Origin: Panax quinquefolius
Lineage: Eukaryota > Streptophyta > Magnoliopsida > Apiales > Araliaceae
Direction of reading: 5' to 3'
NCBI GenBank assembly: GCA_020205615.1
Contig: CM035151.1
Location: forward strand, 15,292,322-15,356,321
Length of the DNA stretch: 64,000 nucleotides
The notes beneath the pieces were generated by a model. It was not told where the DNA came from. It saw only the letters and a program-made list of their open reading frames with translations, and made no database searches. Numbering within the stretch: the stretch's first letter is position 1; the number at the start of each line of letters is the position of its first letter. The position numbers and the translations under genes were made by a program. Below, one piece after another: positions 22,473 through 34,525 of this stretch.

Positions 22473-23797
22473 TTAAGAGCTCTTCAATCTGGTCCTGGTT
22501 ACAAACAAAGACCTCCGAATTGCTAATAGCAGTACCCATGTGCTCTTTGTTATCTTCTCCTTTATCATTAAGAGCAATGCTGAGCTCAGCACTGTCTTCA
22601 GGATCTGGGCGTCCAAGCCTTTAAAGAATCCTAATAGGCCTTCCCTTTTCCATATGGCGCAGAGAGCACCATACAATGTTTTCTGGGATTTCATTTTAGC
22701 CTCGTCTTTTACGTCTTCTTTTGATTCAGCAGATTGAATCATCACCTTACACCTGTCCAAGTTTCACATATTTAAAAAAACAAACATGTGAATTTCCAAA
22801 TGCATGTTCTTTATTCGTATGCCAATATGTATAAATACCTCCAAAATTCAACATGTGAAAGTAAAAGGGACCAACTCCCTTTTTATTATGTTCTTGAAAC
22901 CACTTACGTGTCATGAAACACAGGGAACAACAGGTAACTTGATAAGAGAAAGGAAAAAGCAGAAGTATTGACCTGATTGCAGGGTATGTTAAGCAGGTGG
23001 CAACACATTTTGAGACAGCACCCAACATAAAAGCAGAAAATGCAGAAAGAGCTTGCGGAGATGATTCTGCACTTTCATTATTGCTCTGCTGTCCCGTCAG
23101 TACTCTTAGTTTCAACTGATCAAACACAGTGTACTGCATGGAATAGAAAGTTCTGGTTAAAACTTGATTTAATCATCTTTTAGAAGCAAATCTAATTTCT
23201 TCCAGTTCTTAAGATTCAAAACATAGTTATACAGGCTGAAAATTACCATCAAAATCTCTATGTTGAAGTTCATTAAAACAACCACAAATAGAACCTTCAT
23301 ACAAGAAAGCTTGATCAAGTACCTGGATGGATGGATTTGCTGTCAAAAGAAGAGATATGCCTAGACCATCAAATGCCTCCCTCCAAGTGCCCTCTGAGAG
23401 GGTTTTCCACAGCCCTTTGGACTTCCCAAATTCACTTGTTTGCATCCTTGACGAAGCTGTATCCAGAGGCTGAAATGATAAACTCAGATTTAGCTAATTC
23501 AACTTCAGGAATAGTTAGTGAAGGCCACATAATAAAAACTAAACGTTTGTTTAAACATGATTGACCTGGGTTATAATGACAGTACAAGCTCCAGCAGCAG
23601 CAGCAACAATCAAGTTAGCTTTTGATCCCATAGATTTGGATCCACTTTTGACCAAGTAGAGCCTCTTAAAGAAGCTGTATCCATAGAAGTAGACAAACTG
23701 CGAGATAAAAGACTGCAGATTTTTTGTCCCGAGACCTTGGTACAAAGAAAGAACTTGACCATTAGAAACTGCCTCCCATAGAACATCAGAAAGGTTC
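22473..23797 (-). pseudogene. PNC: Peroxisomal adenine nucleotide carrier (PNC-type), first exon missing
   Basis: A mitochondrial-carrier-family protein of the plant peroxisomal ATP/AMP exchanger type, which supplies ATP for fatty-acid activation in peroxisomes. Four exons with correct splice sites are present: 23797-23566 ([42 protein letters not shown]), 23469-23323 ([34 protein letters not shown]), 23133-22973 ([30 protein letters not shown]) and 22752-22473 ([47 protein letters not shown], stop). All are open and well conserved. The usual first about 50 residues, with the first transmembrane helix and the DTCK carrier signature, are not found upstream; a hAT-like element sits there at 24291-25225. 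The locus is either 5'-truncated, or its first exon is far away across a long intron. The coding quality of the remaining exons suggests the loss is recent or that exon 1 is displaced. Confidence 0.85.
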
Positions 23798-24290
23798 CTG
23801 GCATAAACCAAAGAGTGAATTAGATTACACACATCAAAAGCAAGTCTTGTTTTCACAATTTGCTTCACTCAAGGCACAATTGCAACATAGCCAATTGTGT
23901 AAACATTTGAAGCATTACTTGCGGAGAATCATTGCTAGGACTCCTTAGAAATCTATCCCATCCTTCCTTTTCGGCAAGAAGGGCTAATTACCCCTCGACC
24001 ATCAGCCATCCTTCCATATATAAGTCCCAAAACAGTAGAAAGATTTCCAAGCTCACCCCTTGGCCCTCACCTCACAGCATACTTCTATAATAAAACGAAT
24101 AACATTGGAGAATTATTTTTCTCAAGCAACCGGAAAGCCTGTAGATTAGTCTCTAAATCTAAATTCAACACATAAACGGAAACAAGAAAGGTAACTGATG
24201 AAGTAGAAAACATGTAGTTGACATCAAATAGTTGGGATTTGACACTAAATGAGTCGAGCTGAGAAGTGTTGGCAATGAGTTACACATAAT
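23798..24290. other. Sequence upstream of the carrier exons; no first exon found
   Basis: This is where a first exon with PLDTCK would be expected. I read the minus strand and found no frame resembling it. No other gene is seen. Confidence 0.6.
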
Positions 24291-25225
24291 TAGGACTGAG
24301 CAAAAAATGGGTATAACCGAATTACCGAACCGAAATAATTTAACCGAAATTTTTTAAAAATTCGGTTATTTTTAATATTTCGGTTATACCCGAAATTTTT
24401 TACGATTTTCGGTTAGTTTGTATGGATTTCGTTTTTGGTTATTCGGTTAAACCGAATAACCGAATAAAGAGTTATGCTTATCTCAAAATAAAGAGTTATC
24501 TAATCTAAAATTATGTCATTTATCAGTCGTCACTCCCACTCCTTATTCGCATCATCGCCTTCGGTAAGCTATTTTCCCTTATTTAGGGTTTTGATTACTC
24601 TTGGACCTCTTCAGGTCAGCCCTTCACGGCTTCACTCATCGCCTCATGACCCTCATCACCTCATCACGTCATCTTCTTCACTCAACAACAATCACTCATC
24701 TGCAGAATCAAGGGTTAACATCAGTCACTCATCAGCCTCATCCCAAACAGCAGTCGCTCATCATTTGGCCTCGACAGTACGTACTCTACTGCATCAATTG
24801 GAGGCCATCATTCCACCCAATCTGGAGAATCAAATTCATCATCTTTATCCCAATACAAGGTATTTTTCGTCAGTTGTGAATATTTGAAAGATTGGGCTGA
24901 AATTGGGTGTTCTTTATTTTAGATTTCTATTGGGTATTACTGTTTCTTGTGTGGTGAATTGATTGCATTCTCGTTTGGGATCCATCTTCTTGCTAAAAGG
25001 ATTTTAAACTTTGAGGATTTTGGATTGCCCACCAAGTGTTCGACAAATTGACTAAGTAAACTTTGCACCTGTTCAGTTATTAACCGAATTACCGAATTGT
25101 AAATTCGGTAATTCGGTATTCGTTAATTCGGTTAGTTTTTCGGATATTGAAATTACAATTATTTCGATTTTCGGTTATAACCGAATAGCCTATTAGGTTC
25201 GGTTATAACCGAATGATCAGTCCTA
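24291..25225. mobile_element. Non-autonomous hAT-like element with ACCGAA-rich ends
   Basis: The ends are TAGGACTGAGC and GATCAGTCCTA in inverted orientation. Sub-terminal regions are packed with AACCGAA/TTCGGTT motifs in both orientations (24310-24470 and 25080-25215), typical of a class of plant hAT elements. CATAAT occurs just outside both ends (24285-24290 and 25229-25234), consistent with an imperfect 8-base target duplication. An open frame at 24513-24887 is low-complexity Ser/His and has no transposase motif. Confidence 0.7.
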
Positions 25226-25263
25226 AGTCATAATCCTATTATAGCATAATTGACTAGATTAAG

Positions 25264-25344
25264 AAAAAAAAAAGCAACGTTGCTATAATAAAACAACGTT
25301 GCTTTTTTTAGGACAAAGCAACGTTGCTTTTTTTTTTTTACGCC
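25264..25344. repeat. Three copies of the palindrome GCAACGTTGC flanked by A/T tracts
   Basis: Within 75 bases the self-complementary 10-mer GCAACGTTGC (once shortened to CAACGTTGC) occurs three times, preceded by a poly-A tract at the left and followed by a poly-T tract at the right. The whole segment can fold into alternative hairpins. It may be the end of an unrecognised element. Confidence 0.7.
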
Positions 25345-26525
25345 GTGGAGCTCAACTGTACCGAATGATCGCTCCGACCATATTTAAATTGTCCTCCTCT
25401 TAAGTTTTACTATTTAAGATTTTAGCACATAGATTAAGAAAGTATCATTTACCAAATAAAATTTATTTGAAATTTTATCACTACCCCTTTATGGAAAGTT
25501 GAAAACTATTAATACAAGGGAGAGAATTTCTTGGGACAATGAGAGAAGGTAGGGGTAATATAGAAAAATAAATAATTTATTCTCCTTGAAAGTGGTAAAC
25601 GACAAACTTTTTGAAACAAATTTTTTCTTCAAAAACGACACTCTTTTACGAACGGAGGGATAAAGAACAATTTGAAATATAAAAATCAAGAAGTTCAAAT
25701 CTACCTAATAAAATACAAATGATTTTGAATTTCACGCTCACTCAGTAAATCATCTGGGTCAAAGTTTGACATAAATTCTACCGTCCATACAGGGCCGGAG
25801 GCACGGGACCCAACTAGTTACTAATAAAGTCCAAATTAAAATGTAAATTTATATTTCTCCCGTTTTAAGATATATATTTTTATCAATATTTTTATTTTTA
25901 TTTTTACTTGTATTTTAAAATATATAGAGAGTAACTATGATTAAACATAGTATTCTTTTCTCAAAGTAAATGAGTCTATATCTCCATACAATTAATATTG
26001 TTGTAACCTTTTGCTTTATTAATATTTAAGAACACATATGGTGCGTAATTTAAAAATTGTACTAGTAAGATAATTTATTTTTATCTAAATTTTAGTGATA
26101 TTTTTGGAGAAATTATGTAGAAATAAAAGAAAATTAACAGATGCATATATTTTTTTTATTGAAATGGAATTAGGAGATAAAATGAATGAATTATTTAATT
26201 AACAACTTCAAGAAAATAGATAAACTTTATCTTCTGTCGTAATCAAATAGATAAAATAAATTAAGCTAATTTGAATTGAGTTTTTATGATTTGACGGAGT
26301 ACATTTTAAAAGCACAAAAAAGGTTTATTTTTGAAAAACAGACCCCACAAACTTTTCCCTCTCTCTCTCTTCTCATCACTCGTCAATTATCGGTGCTTAC
26401 TCTCCGGTCTCCAGTCTTCAGCAAAAATGAGAATCAGAGAACAATATTTACTAGTACTGTAGATTTCCTTTTCCTTAATCAGGCCAAAATTTCCACCCAA
26501 TTAAACTCACTCCCATACGATCAAA
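25345..26525. other. Intergenic spacer upstream of MAPKKK pseudogene
   Basis: AT-rich. A possible transposon end (CAGGGCCGGAGGCACGGGAC) lies at 25792-25811 without a visible partner. The last 180 bases or so include CT-rich sequence that fits the 5' UTR of the downstream gene. No coding region recognised. Confidence 0.5.
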
Positions 26526-26708
26526 ATGCAAGACTTCATCGGCTCAGTCCGCCGGTCTCTGGTCTTCAAACCTTATAATGATGATGGCAGTAATTTTAGA
26601 GGATTCGTCGATAAGATCGGCTCCAACATCCGGAAATCAAGAATCGGGCTGTTTGCTAAGCCTACGGTTCCAAAGATTGCCTCCTCCAGCTATGTAAGTC
26701 GTTCTTCG

Positions 26709-28182
26709 GCCAGAGCCGACCACAGGCAAGGGCTATCAGTATGCGACGCCAGGCCCACAAATCGAGGAGGGCACAATTTTTTTTAATAAATTTATGTATT
26801 TATGTGCATAAAAAAAAAATAAAAAATTAGCGATATTATGCATTGAAAATAATATGTTAGAAAACATTAAATATGATAGTATAATTGATGCTTTTGCATC
26901 TAAAAGTGCAATAAGAAGACATTTTAAATGATGTTTTGTGGTTTAAATTTCATTGGACAACACTAAATAAATACTCACTGTAGTTGGTATGTTTTATTGA
27001 TTGCATCATTGAATTTTTAATTTTTCAAATTACACCACTAAACTAATTATTATTTTGAAATTGGGTCATTCCGTTAAAAAAATAAATGAACGTTAATTTT
27101 TATCTACAAAACTAATGAATTGCTCACTGTAGTTGGCACATTTTACTGATTATACCATTGCACTTTTAATTTTTCAAATTATCCTATCACACTAATTAAA
27201 AATAATTATTTTAAATATTTTGAAAAATAATTATTATTTTAAGTAAAAATATTAGAAACTTTTTTTTCTTCATAAAATGAGTAGAGTTTCATAAAATATA
27301 TATTCAAAAAAATTAAAGTAATTTTAAATTAAATTAATGTCTACTTAATTTTTAACAGAATGACCCATAGAATTTTTTTAAAAAACTAAAAAATAGAAAT
27401 TAAAATAAAAAAAAAAGTAAAAGAAAAATAAAAAAGCTGATTCAATTTTTTCAAAAAGAAAATAATAATTTTATAAATAAATATTATTTTCAAGAAAAAT
27501 TTGGAAAATTCTTCATATTTAAAATGAGTAAAATTTTATAAAATATAGATTCAAAAATAAACTTTATTTTCCAAAGGAAAAAAGTTTTTTTAAAATCGAT
27601 GAATTTCATAAAACTTTAATTTTTTTAAATCTATATTTTATGAAGTTTTACTCATTTTATGGTAAAAATTAAAGTTTCTAATATTTTTTACCGAAAATAA
27701 TAATAATTGTTAAAAATATTTAAAATAATCATTTTTAATTAGTTTAATGGGTTAATCTGAAAAATTAAAAATTGATGGCGTAATCATTAAAACGTGCCCC
27801 ACTACGATTGGGTAATTCATTAGTTTTGTAGATAAAAAATTAACGCCGCTTTATTTTTATTAACTAATAACTCAATTTCAAAATAATAATTAGTTTAATG
27901 GAGTAATTTGAAAAATTAAAGTTTAATTGTGTAATCAAGAAAACTTGCCAACTACATGTTAGGTATTTCATTAGTTTTACTGGATTTCATTTATATTTTT
28001 ATTTTGTAAGTATACGTGATGATTCTTTTAGCCGATAATATTTTAAAGTGTTCTTCCTTATCTTTTATAAATTCTTATAATTTTAATAAAATTAATTAGT
28101 TGATAATTTATTTATTTAAATCGTATAAAGGGGCACATTTCAAAATTTTTGCCCCGGGCCTTAGAAAACCTAGAATGGCTCG
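26709..28182. mobile_element. hAT-like insertion within the MAPKKK first exon
   Basis: The left end reads CAGAGCCGACC, followed by GGCCCACAAATCGAGGAGGG; the right end reads GCCCCGGGCCTTAG and then AATGGCTCGG. This order and composition match plant hAT elements whose ends are of the CAGGGCCGGCC type. The interior is AT-rich, non-coding, and carries a long foldback (26955-27982). GGTTCCAAAGA occurs on both sides (26666-26676 and 28182-28192), although offset from the left end, so exact borders are uncertain. Confidence 0.6.
26955..27982. repeat. Long inverted repeat (foldback), arms of roughly 370-380 bases
   Basis: The left arm (about 26955-27320) and the right arm (about 27605-27982) are reverse complements with scattered mismatches. 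For example, ACTGTAGTTGG near 26976 pairs with CCAACTACATG near 27947, and AAATATTAGAAACTTT pairs with AAAGTTTCTAATATTT. Each arm itself contains a tandem duplication of about 138 bases (starts near 26974 and 27122). A transcript would form a long double-stranded hairpin. It may be a MITE or long-TIR element nested in the hAT-like insertion. Confidence 0.75.
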
Positions 28183-30755
28183 GTTCCAAAGACTACTAAA
28201 AGAGACGATGCACCAAAGAATCCGATGGCGAAAAGGGAATTGATTGGTTCCGGGGCTTTTAGTAGGTTTATATGGGGATGAATCTTGATTACGGAGAGCT
28301 CACTTCTTTGTAAAAGCGGTTAATTTTTGTAATTGGGAGTTTCTTTAGCTAATTTTCGCTTTGGGTTGTGTTAATTGTGTTAAAGCTTTGATTTTGATGT
28401 TGTTTGGTTGTGCGGGTTTTCAATCTTGCAAATATCGCTTCAAAAGAGAAAAACACAGTAGGATTTTTGTTAGTTGCTTTGAAATGAGAAAACACAAGTA
28501 GAGGATTTTGTTAGTTTCTACTACCCTCGTGTTTCTCAATTCACTATGTATGACATTTAAACTTTTGAATGATTAAAAAAGGAATATTTTTAGAAAAAGG
28601 AGTTTTATTTGGTTGCACCTAAAACCATATTATGATTGGAATTGGTTGCACTTGTTGATATTCTAGCCAATTTGAACTTCTTGCATCTTCGTTCATTTTA
28701 TAATACTTTTACATGATCGCTTAGATAAAGTTTTAGTGCATGGTATTAATAATTTTTTAACCTTTTGCTTTTAACTTATTCTCATAGTAAGAAAATTTTA
28801 CTCAATTAACATGTTTGTCTGTTGATAGGATCACATTTGAGAGCTTGAGGAGGAAGTGAAGCTACTAAAGAATCTCTCACATCCAAACATTGTCGTGAGT
28901 ATATGACTATATGTGTTGTTATTTTTTTTAATTGTGTGGAAGCAATATTATGTATCTGAGAACCTTTTTATTTTCTAGAGATATTTGGGAACTGCAAGAG
29001 AGGAATAAAAATCATTGAATATTTTGTTGGAGTTTGTTCCGGGCGAATCAATATCGTTACTCCTTGGGAAATTTGGGTCTTTCCCTGAGCCTGTAAGTGA
29101 TGCAATTTGTTTAATATATTGAAATTAAGTATTTAAGAAGTGAATTTGTAGAAGTTAAAGAATGTTGGTGAATTAGCGTTTGTTTGGTGCGTACGATACA
29201 TGTTTGTTGGTTGATAAATTTTGAGTGTGTTCTTTGAGTCGATATGAAGATCATGATATCCATGAAATAGCAAATTATCCTAAACCTGAGACTTCTAATA
29301 TTATACATTAACATTATCCATCAGATTCTACATGCTATTACTCCCACCTTTATTTCATTCGTTAGAACTCTTGATAGTTTCCTTGTAATCGTATGGTGAG
29401 CGGTGTTTTGAAAATGTACACAAAAATAGTTGTTCTTTGGGCTTGGAATACCTTCACAAAAATGGTATCATGCACAGAGATATCAAGGTACTTTTGGCTT
29501 TCTGCAATTTGTAATTATCAGGCAAAAGGTTTCACCATGTTGATCCTCTCTCTATCTGTCATATATATCTTTCTATCTATAATGCATATGCTTTATTCAG
29601 GGGGCAAATATTCTTGTTGATAATAAGGGGCGCATCAAACTTGCTGACTTTGGTGCATCTAAGAAAGTTGTCGAACTAGTATGAACTTGTTTGTTAAAGT
29701 TTCTTTTCATTTTATATTTCTTTACAAGATTTTTCCTTAGTTTCATGAGCGATATCATTTGTTGTTGAAATTGCATCATGACCATGGTTTATATGTTGCT
29801 ATATAGCTACTGATGACCCAGTGCAAATCAATGAAGGGTACTCCATATTGGATGGCTCCTGAAGTTATTCTCCAAACTGGGCATAGCTTGTTAGTACTTT
29901 ACTATTTTTACACAACTCAATTCTTGTAGCTGACTAATTATAGTTTCTTTCCTAATGTGATACTTGCACATATATTGTAACTTGTTAGAACCTTTTACTT
30001 GGGTCATGCTTTGATTAAAGTAAAAGAGAAAATATTCTTACTTCTTCTCGATCCAAATCTGAAAATATTTTTATATAGAAACATTAAATAAACAAGTCTT
30101 TTTTTTACCCAATAATTCAAATAGACAAAAGCGAAAACAAACAACCGTGACAAAGTCACAAAATGCGATGTGGCTTTAAGTATTGTCTGTTGAGATACTT
30201 ATTTCCACTTTATGTTTTATACTATGTTTAAGCAACCATTAAGTCATTAACCGAATTATCCACTGCAGATCCTTGCAATTCTTCCCAAATAAGAAACTAT
30301 GACTAAAGTTCATAGATATTTATGTGTGTGTGTATTATATGCGAATATTTTGCATTATGTTTTTTATTGTAAAAAAATGAACACCGGAATCAGAGTGCGT
30401 AAAATATCATCTGTTGTTGTTGAGTAGACCTATGACTAATGTATTTCTCTACCGCATGTTTCATCTCTAAGTGACTCAAAAAGTGCTTCAAGACACTCTT
30501 TTGACCACTTGAAATATTTTCGGATACTTTCTAGTACATTATATGCTTTCTTTGTATTATCTTAGTGTGGGCTATGTCATTATCTCATGGATTTAATGTA
30601 TTGTCGTGTTCCATGTTTTTTGTGATCAATTGATCTCATTACTTTCGATACATATTCCATCTCTGTGCGACATATGGAGTGTTGGATGTCTTTGTTATTG
30701 AGATGGCTCTTTGGAAAGCCTCCTTGGAGCCAATGATGTCAAGAAGTACATCAGA

Positions 30756-31912
30756 AACACCTTCTCTATATAGATTATAGCCTTCTTGATAACACATTTC
30801 TTGTCGATTGACATGAATTTTAGGAATTAAGTATTATATCATCCCACTTTTAGTGAACTAAGTATTATTTTTTTCCCTTTTAGGTTCATTTCTCTTCCAT
30901 ATAGGGACAACTAAATCTCATCCGCCCATCCTGATCATCTTTTCTCACGAGGCTAAGGATTTTCTGTTAAAATGACTACACAAGTATATTCACAATTTTT
31001 TGTTTTCTAATAGTGTTACACATTTTATTAAATTTAATAAACATCCGAATTGATGTGGATGTTGGACCAAATCCTTTAACTCAAAATTTTTCAAAGGTTT
31101 TCTTTCTTTCTTTATTTTCTATCTCCTTTTGAATATAAAATTAAGTCATTAACCTTCTTTTTTCCTTTTCTAAGAATTAGTTTTAGAGGTCTATTTGCCT
31201 TGAAACAAAAAAATCTTGAAATAATTACTTACATGGGGTTTGTTTGCCTTTTAAGAATATAAGTCTTGAAATAATTACTTACAGGGGTCTATTTGCCTTT
31301 AAAGAAAATGTGTCTCTACAAGGATCATTTTATTTGAAAGTCTTTGAAAAAATATATAGTGACTAACATGTTTGTAGCTAATGGTCATCATCTAGTTCAT
31401 TGTTATGCCTTCATTCTTTTCCCCATTAGAATAGTTACCAAGGTTGGTTTGAGATGTGGTGGGACTTGAATCATATATAAAGTTATGAAGAGATGCTCTA
31501 TAATTGATTTTTAACACTTTCTTTAACCAATGTGGTTTAAGGAGTCGACTTCGTGCCTCATGCATCGATTTGTTGCAGTACTTCTTAAATTCGTCTTTGT
31601 TTTCACATACCACCAATGTTAGTTGTGTTTGGTAGATGCTTTCTAAGCTCTATGTTAGGATGCTTCATTCTTTCGCAACATTTCAAATGCAAAAGTCATT
31701 GTTTTAATATTACTAATGTATTCTTGTATCTCTGCCATTATCTGCACATCCTTTTATTCTTTGGAGAATATCGGGAAGCCCAACCTGTATCGCACTTAAG
31801 TTCCGTCTGCATATCTGATTCAATCAAAATTTCAAATCCGTATCTTTACCTTCGGATTTCTTGTGTAAATATTAGTATTCTTGCAATCAGCAGGACAATT
31901 TTGGAAAGCATA
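30756..31912. other. Intergenic; short direct repeats, no gene seen
   Basis: AT-rich. At 31185-31310 a unit containing GTCTATTTGCCTT and CTTGAAATAATTACTTACA is repeated two to three times with a period of about 60 bases. No domain is recognisable in any frame. Confidence 0.5.
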
Positions 31913-34525
31913 TGTGACGCCCCCAAAATAGGTCCATTCCATCCAACCCATTCTGAGTCGCCAAATACATGGTACAAAAATAACTACAACTTTATTATTA
32001 CAACATATAAACCTGTGAGTTTAAATACGATATTGTCATCTAGACAATATCCACACGCAAATAAATCCCCATCATAATTATTGATACATTATTTTATAAA
32101 ATGGTGAGGACTACTAAACAACTCTCTAGAACCTTCATTCCATACCCCGACTTCGTACTCGCTATATATCTCTCGCCTCTCCGAAAAGAAAAATGGTACA
32201 ACAAGGAAAAGGGTGAGATCAACTAGCCCAAAGAGAAAGAATATTATAACTAAGATAATATACAACAAATTATCGTTAGTCTTCAACAGGAAAAATCTAA
32301 TAGAATACAATAGATAACAAGTTTTAAATCAATATTCGCAGCTGAAATAATAATTCATTAGAAGAGTTAAGTAGAGAATGCAAACTACTATCTTCTATGT
32401 ATGAATTTAAAAGTTCATCGCTCATCTTTTATCCCCGTAACATTAATCAATATATATCTCGAATCAAATATTCATCTTTGCACTTCTGCACTCAAAGATA
32501 TTCATCACCGGTCATGTTCATCTAAACACTGCTCATCTTTGCACTACGGCCAAAGATATTCATCGAAATCATTCATCTTCGCACTACAAAACCAAAGATA
32601 TTCAATAATATCATCATTTAAGGCGAGGATGATGAAAAATATTTTTAAAGAAACGAATCCAAAGAAACAAAATGACAAGGATTAAGGATTAAGGATTCGT
32701 ACTTTGTTTTATCCATGTCCAACAATACCTCAAAAATAATTATAGTGGTGTAAAATTCAAGAATGATCAAAACATGGATACAATCAAAGCTAGTATCCGA
32801 ATAGATATTTTGAACGAAAAGGAAAATTTTATTTTTCGATGAATAAAGTCTTGTATTCGTGAATAATGTCAGATATCGTGAATAAAGGCCAGACACGTGA
32901 ATAAGAATCTCAGACACCAAAAGTTCCAAATTTGATAAAAATTTCGGATCAATATTTCAAAGATAATGATATTGAAGAAATAATATTATTACGAAAAAAT
33001 AATATCCCTTACCTCGAAAGACAATTTTCTAGTTTGAAACCTGGATATCAAGCTATGACTTGAACTTGCAGACCGTATAGCAATACTCAAAGTATACTCA
33101 AAATACTCACAAGAATACGCTCGATAATATAGAGAGAAAACTTCAATTTAAAGTGTGATTTTCAATTTTAACCCAAGACCCTATTTATAGGAAAATACTT
33201 AGAACACCAAAGTAGAAAATTCATTAAAATATTTATTATTATTTTCTAAAACTTCCTACGCACATGTTTCTTAATCCAAGATCACCCACACATATGTAGC
33301 CCACCTCCCAAAAAAGTAATAAAACGTTTTTCTTATTTAAAATAATTAAAACTTCCAAAAATTAATTATTTTGAGCTTGAACTTCAATAATTCATAATAA
33401 ATAGCCCTTTTATCAAAAAATTCGAATCTACGCAACTTTTTATAGGAAATTCAATTCTCTACAACTTTGCGAGAAAAAGTTTTTCCAAAGTCCAAATGTA
33501 AATTAACCAAATTCACAAATGGACGATTTTACAAGCTATAATCAAATTTCTATTAATAATTGTGTTCACCAACACACAAAATATATGTTAAACATTTATT
33601 GCCACAAAATACTCTTCCTCCTCATATACTCATATATCCACATTCATTATAAAAATATCACCGTTAATATATTATTAAAATAATATATTTAAATGAATTA
33701 TTTTATCAGAAAAAGATAAAATATTAATTTTCAACAATTATCACATTAAAAATTTTCTCCATTATTTTTCTCATCATATAAATCAATAATTAATTATTCA
33801 CAAATAATATTACGAGAATCACAATCTTCGGCAACTGTGCCGCTCCTGAGAAAGAGGGGCTTTCCAATAAGGATCTCTCATCGACGCCAATTTAGGTGAC
33901 CAAACCTCTCTTTAGATGTAACTTTCTAGACATCGCCAATAATGTTATCCAATAATATTATTCAGATAATATGAATTATTGTCTGATAATGAAAAATACT
34001 ACGAATGACAATTTATTGAAACAACAATAATATAAAATATCAATGCAAAGAATTATTGAATCAATAAAATAAAATCTTGAATAGTAATTATCGTAATAAT
34101 TATTGAGTAAAGTGCCTTTCACGTAATAATCAATAATTGGTGCAATACTGCATCTTCTTGTTCAACAACGCGTATTAGTGTGTTTTAACCAACGGGTATT
34201 CCAACAAGATAATTCAGTAACATAACTACGCCTGCTATTTTATAAACAACTTATATTTGTCGCTTTCTTTATCTAATCGCTTTTCCGTTATGGGGCCCAC
34301 AAAAGTTTATACGTCGTCATTTAATATTCCCCGACAATAATATGAATATTCCACCCACGAAACGAATATTCCCTAACAATAATGAATATTTTCTAACCAC
34401 TTTGCTTATTCAAATATTTATGATTTTACTCATAACTATCCACATAAATTAAATCAACCCTTACTATTTCAAAATAATAAATAGAGGAAAATAAATTTAA
34501 TTTATTAATAATTTGGGGTTTTACA
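31913..34525 (-). mobile_element. Element I (Ty3/gypsy), 3' LTR
   Basis: Read on the minus strand, the LTR begins TGTAAAACCCC at 34525, right after a purine-rich tract (AAGGAGGGAGGT), and ends GGGGGCGTCACA at 31913. It is about 2.6 kb. It matches the LTR sequence at 37617-39078 and 41410-41998. A promoter TATA (TATAAATAGGG, minus, about 33180-33190) and a short stretch of the ATCTTTG/CAAAGAT repeat (32465-32610) lie inside. Confidence 0.85.

Larger units (their letters stand above)
26526..30755 (+). pseudogene. NPK1/ANP-type MAPKKK, transposon-interrupted and decayed
   Basis: A relic of a MAP kinase kinase kinase of the NPK1/ANP clade, which drives the cytokinesis and stress MAPK pathway. 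Pieces in order: 26526-26694 ([26 protein letters not shown]), a roughly 1.5 kb insertion, 28183-28318 (RDDAP, ELIGSGAF, MGMNLDYGEL in shifted frames), 28829-28894 (LEEEVKLLKNLSHPNIV), 28979-29092 ([29 protein letters not shown]), about 29403-29487 (LGLEYLHKNGIMHRDIK), 29601-29678 ([20 protein letters not shown]), 29807-29889 ([20 protein letters not shown]) and a degraded DIWSVGC piece at about 30655-30755. Defects include two frameshifts in the glycine-loop exon, an Arg-to-stop change (TGA) before ELEEEV, a TAA stop after TAREE, and no recognisable C-terminal half. The catalytic HRDIK and DFG motifs survive. Clearly a pseudogene of moderate age. Confidence 0.9.

Noticed and set aside
22195..22476. 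Plus-strand frames near the carrier gene 3' end
   Set aside because: Antisense to, or beyond, the carrier stop codon, with no domain or codon signal.
24513..24887. Ser/His-rich open frame inside the hAT-like element
   Set aside because: Low-complexity composition, no transposase motif, and it lies within a non-autonomous element.
25792..25811. CAGGGCCGGAGGCACGGGAC as a hAT terminus
   Set aside because: It resembles a terminus but I found no partner end with a target duplication, so no element is called.
31616..32077. Open frame of 153 codons before and into the Element I LTR
   Set aside because: It crosses the LTR boundary at 31913 and has no recognisable domain; chance frame.
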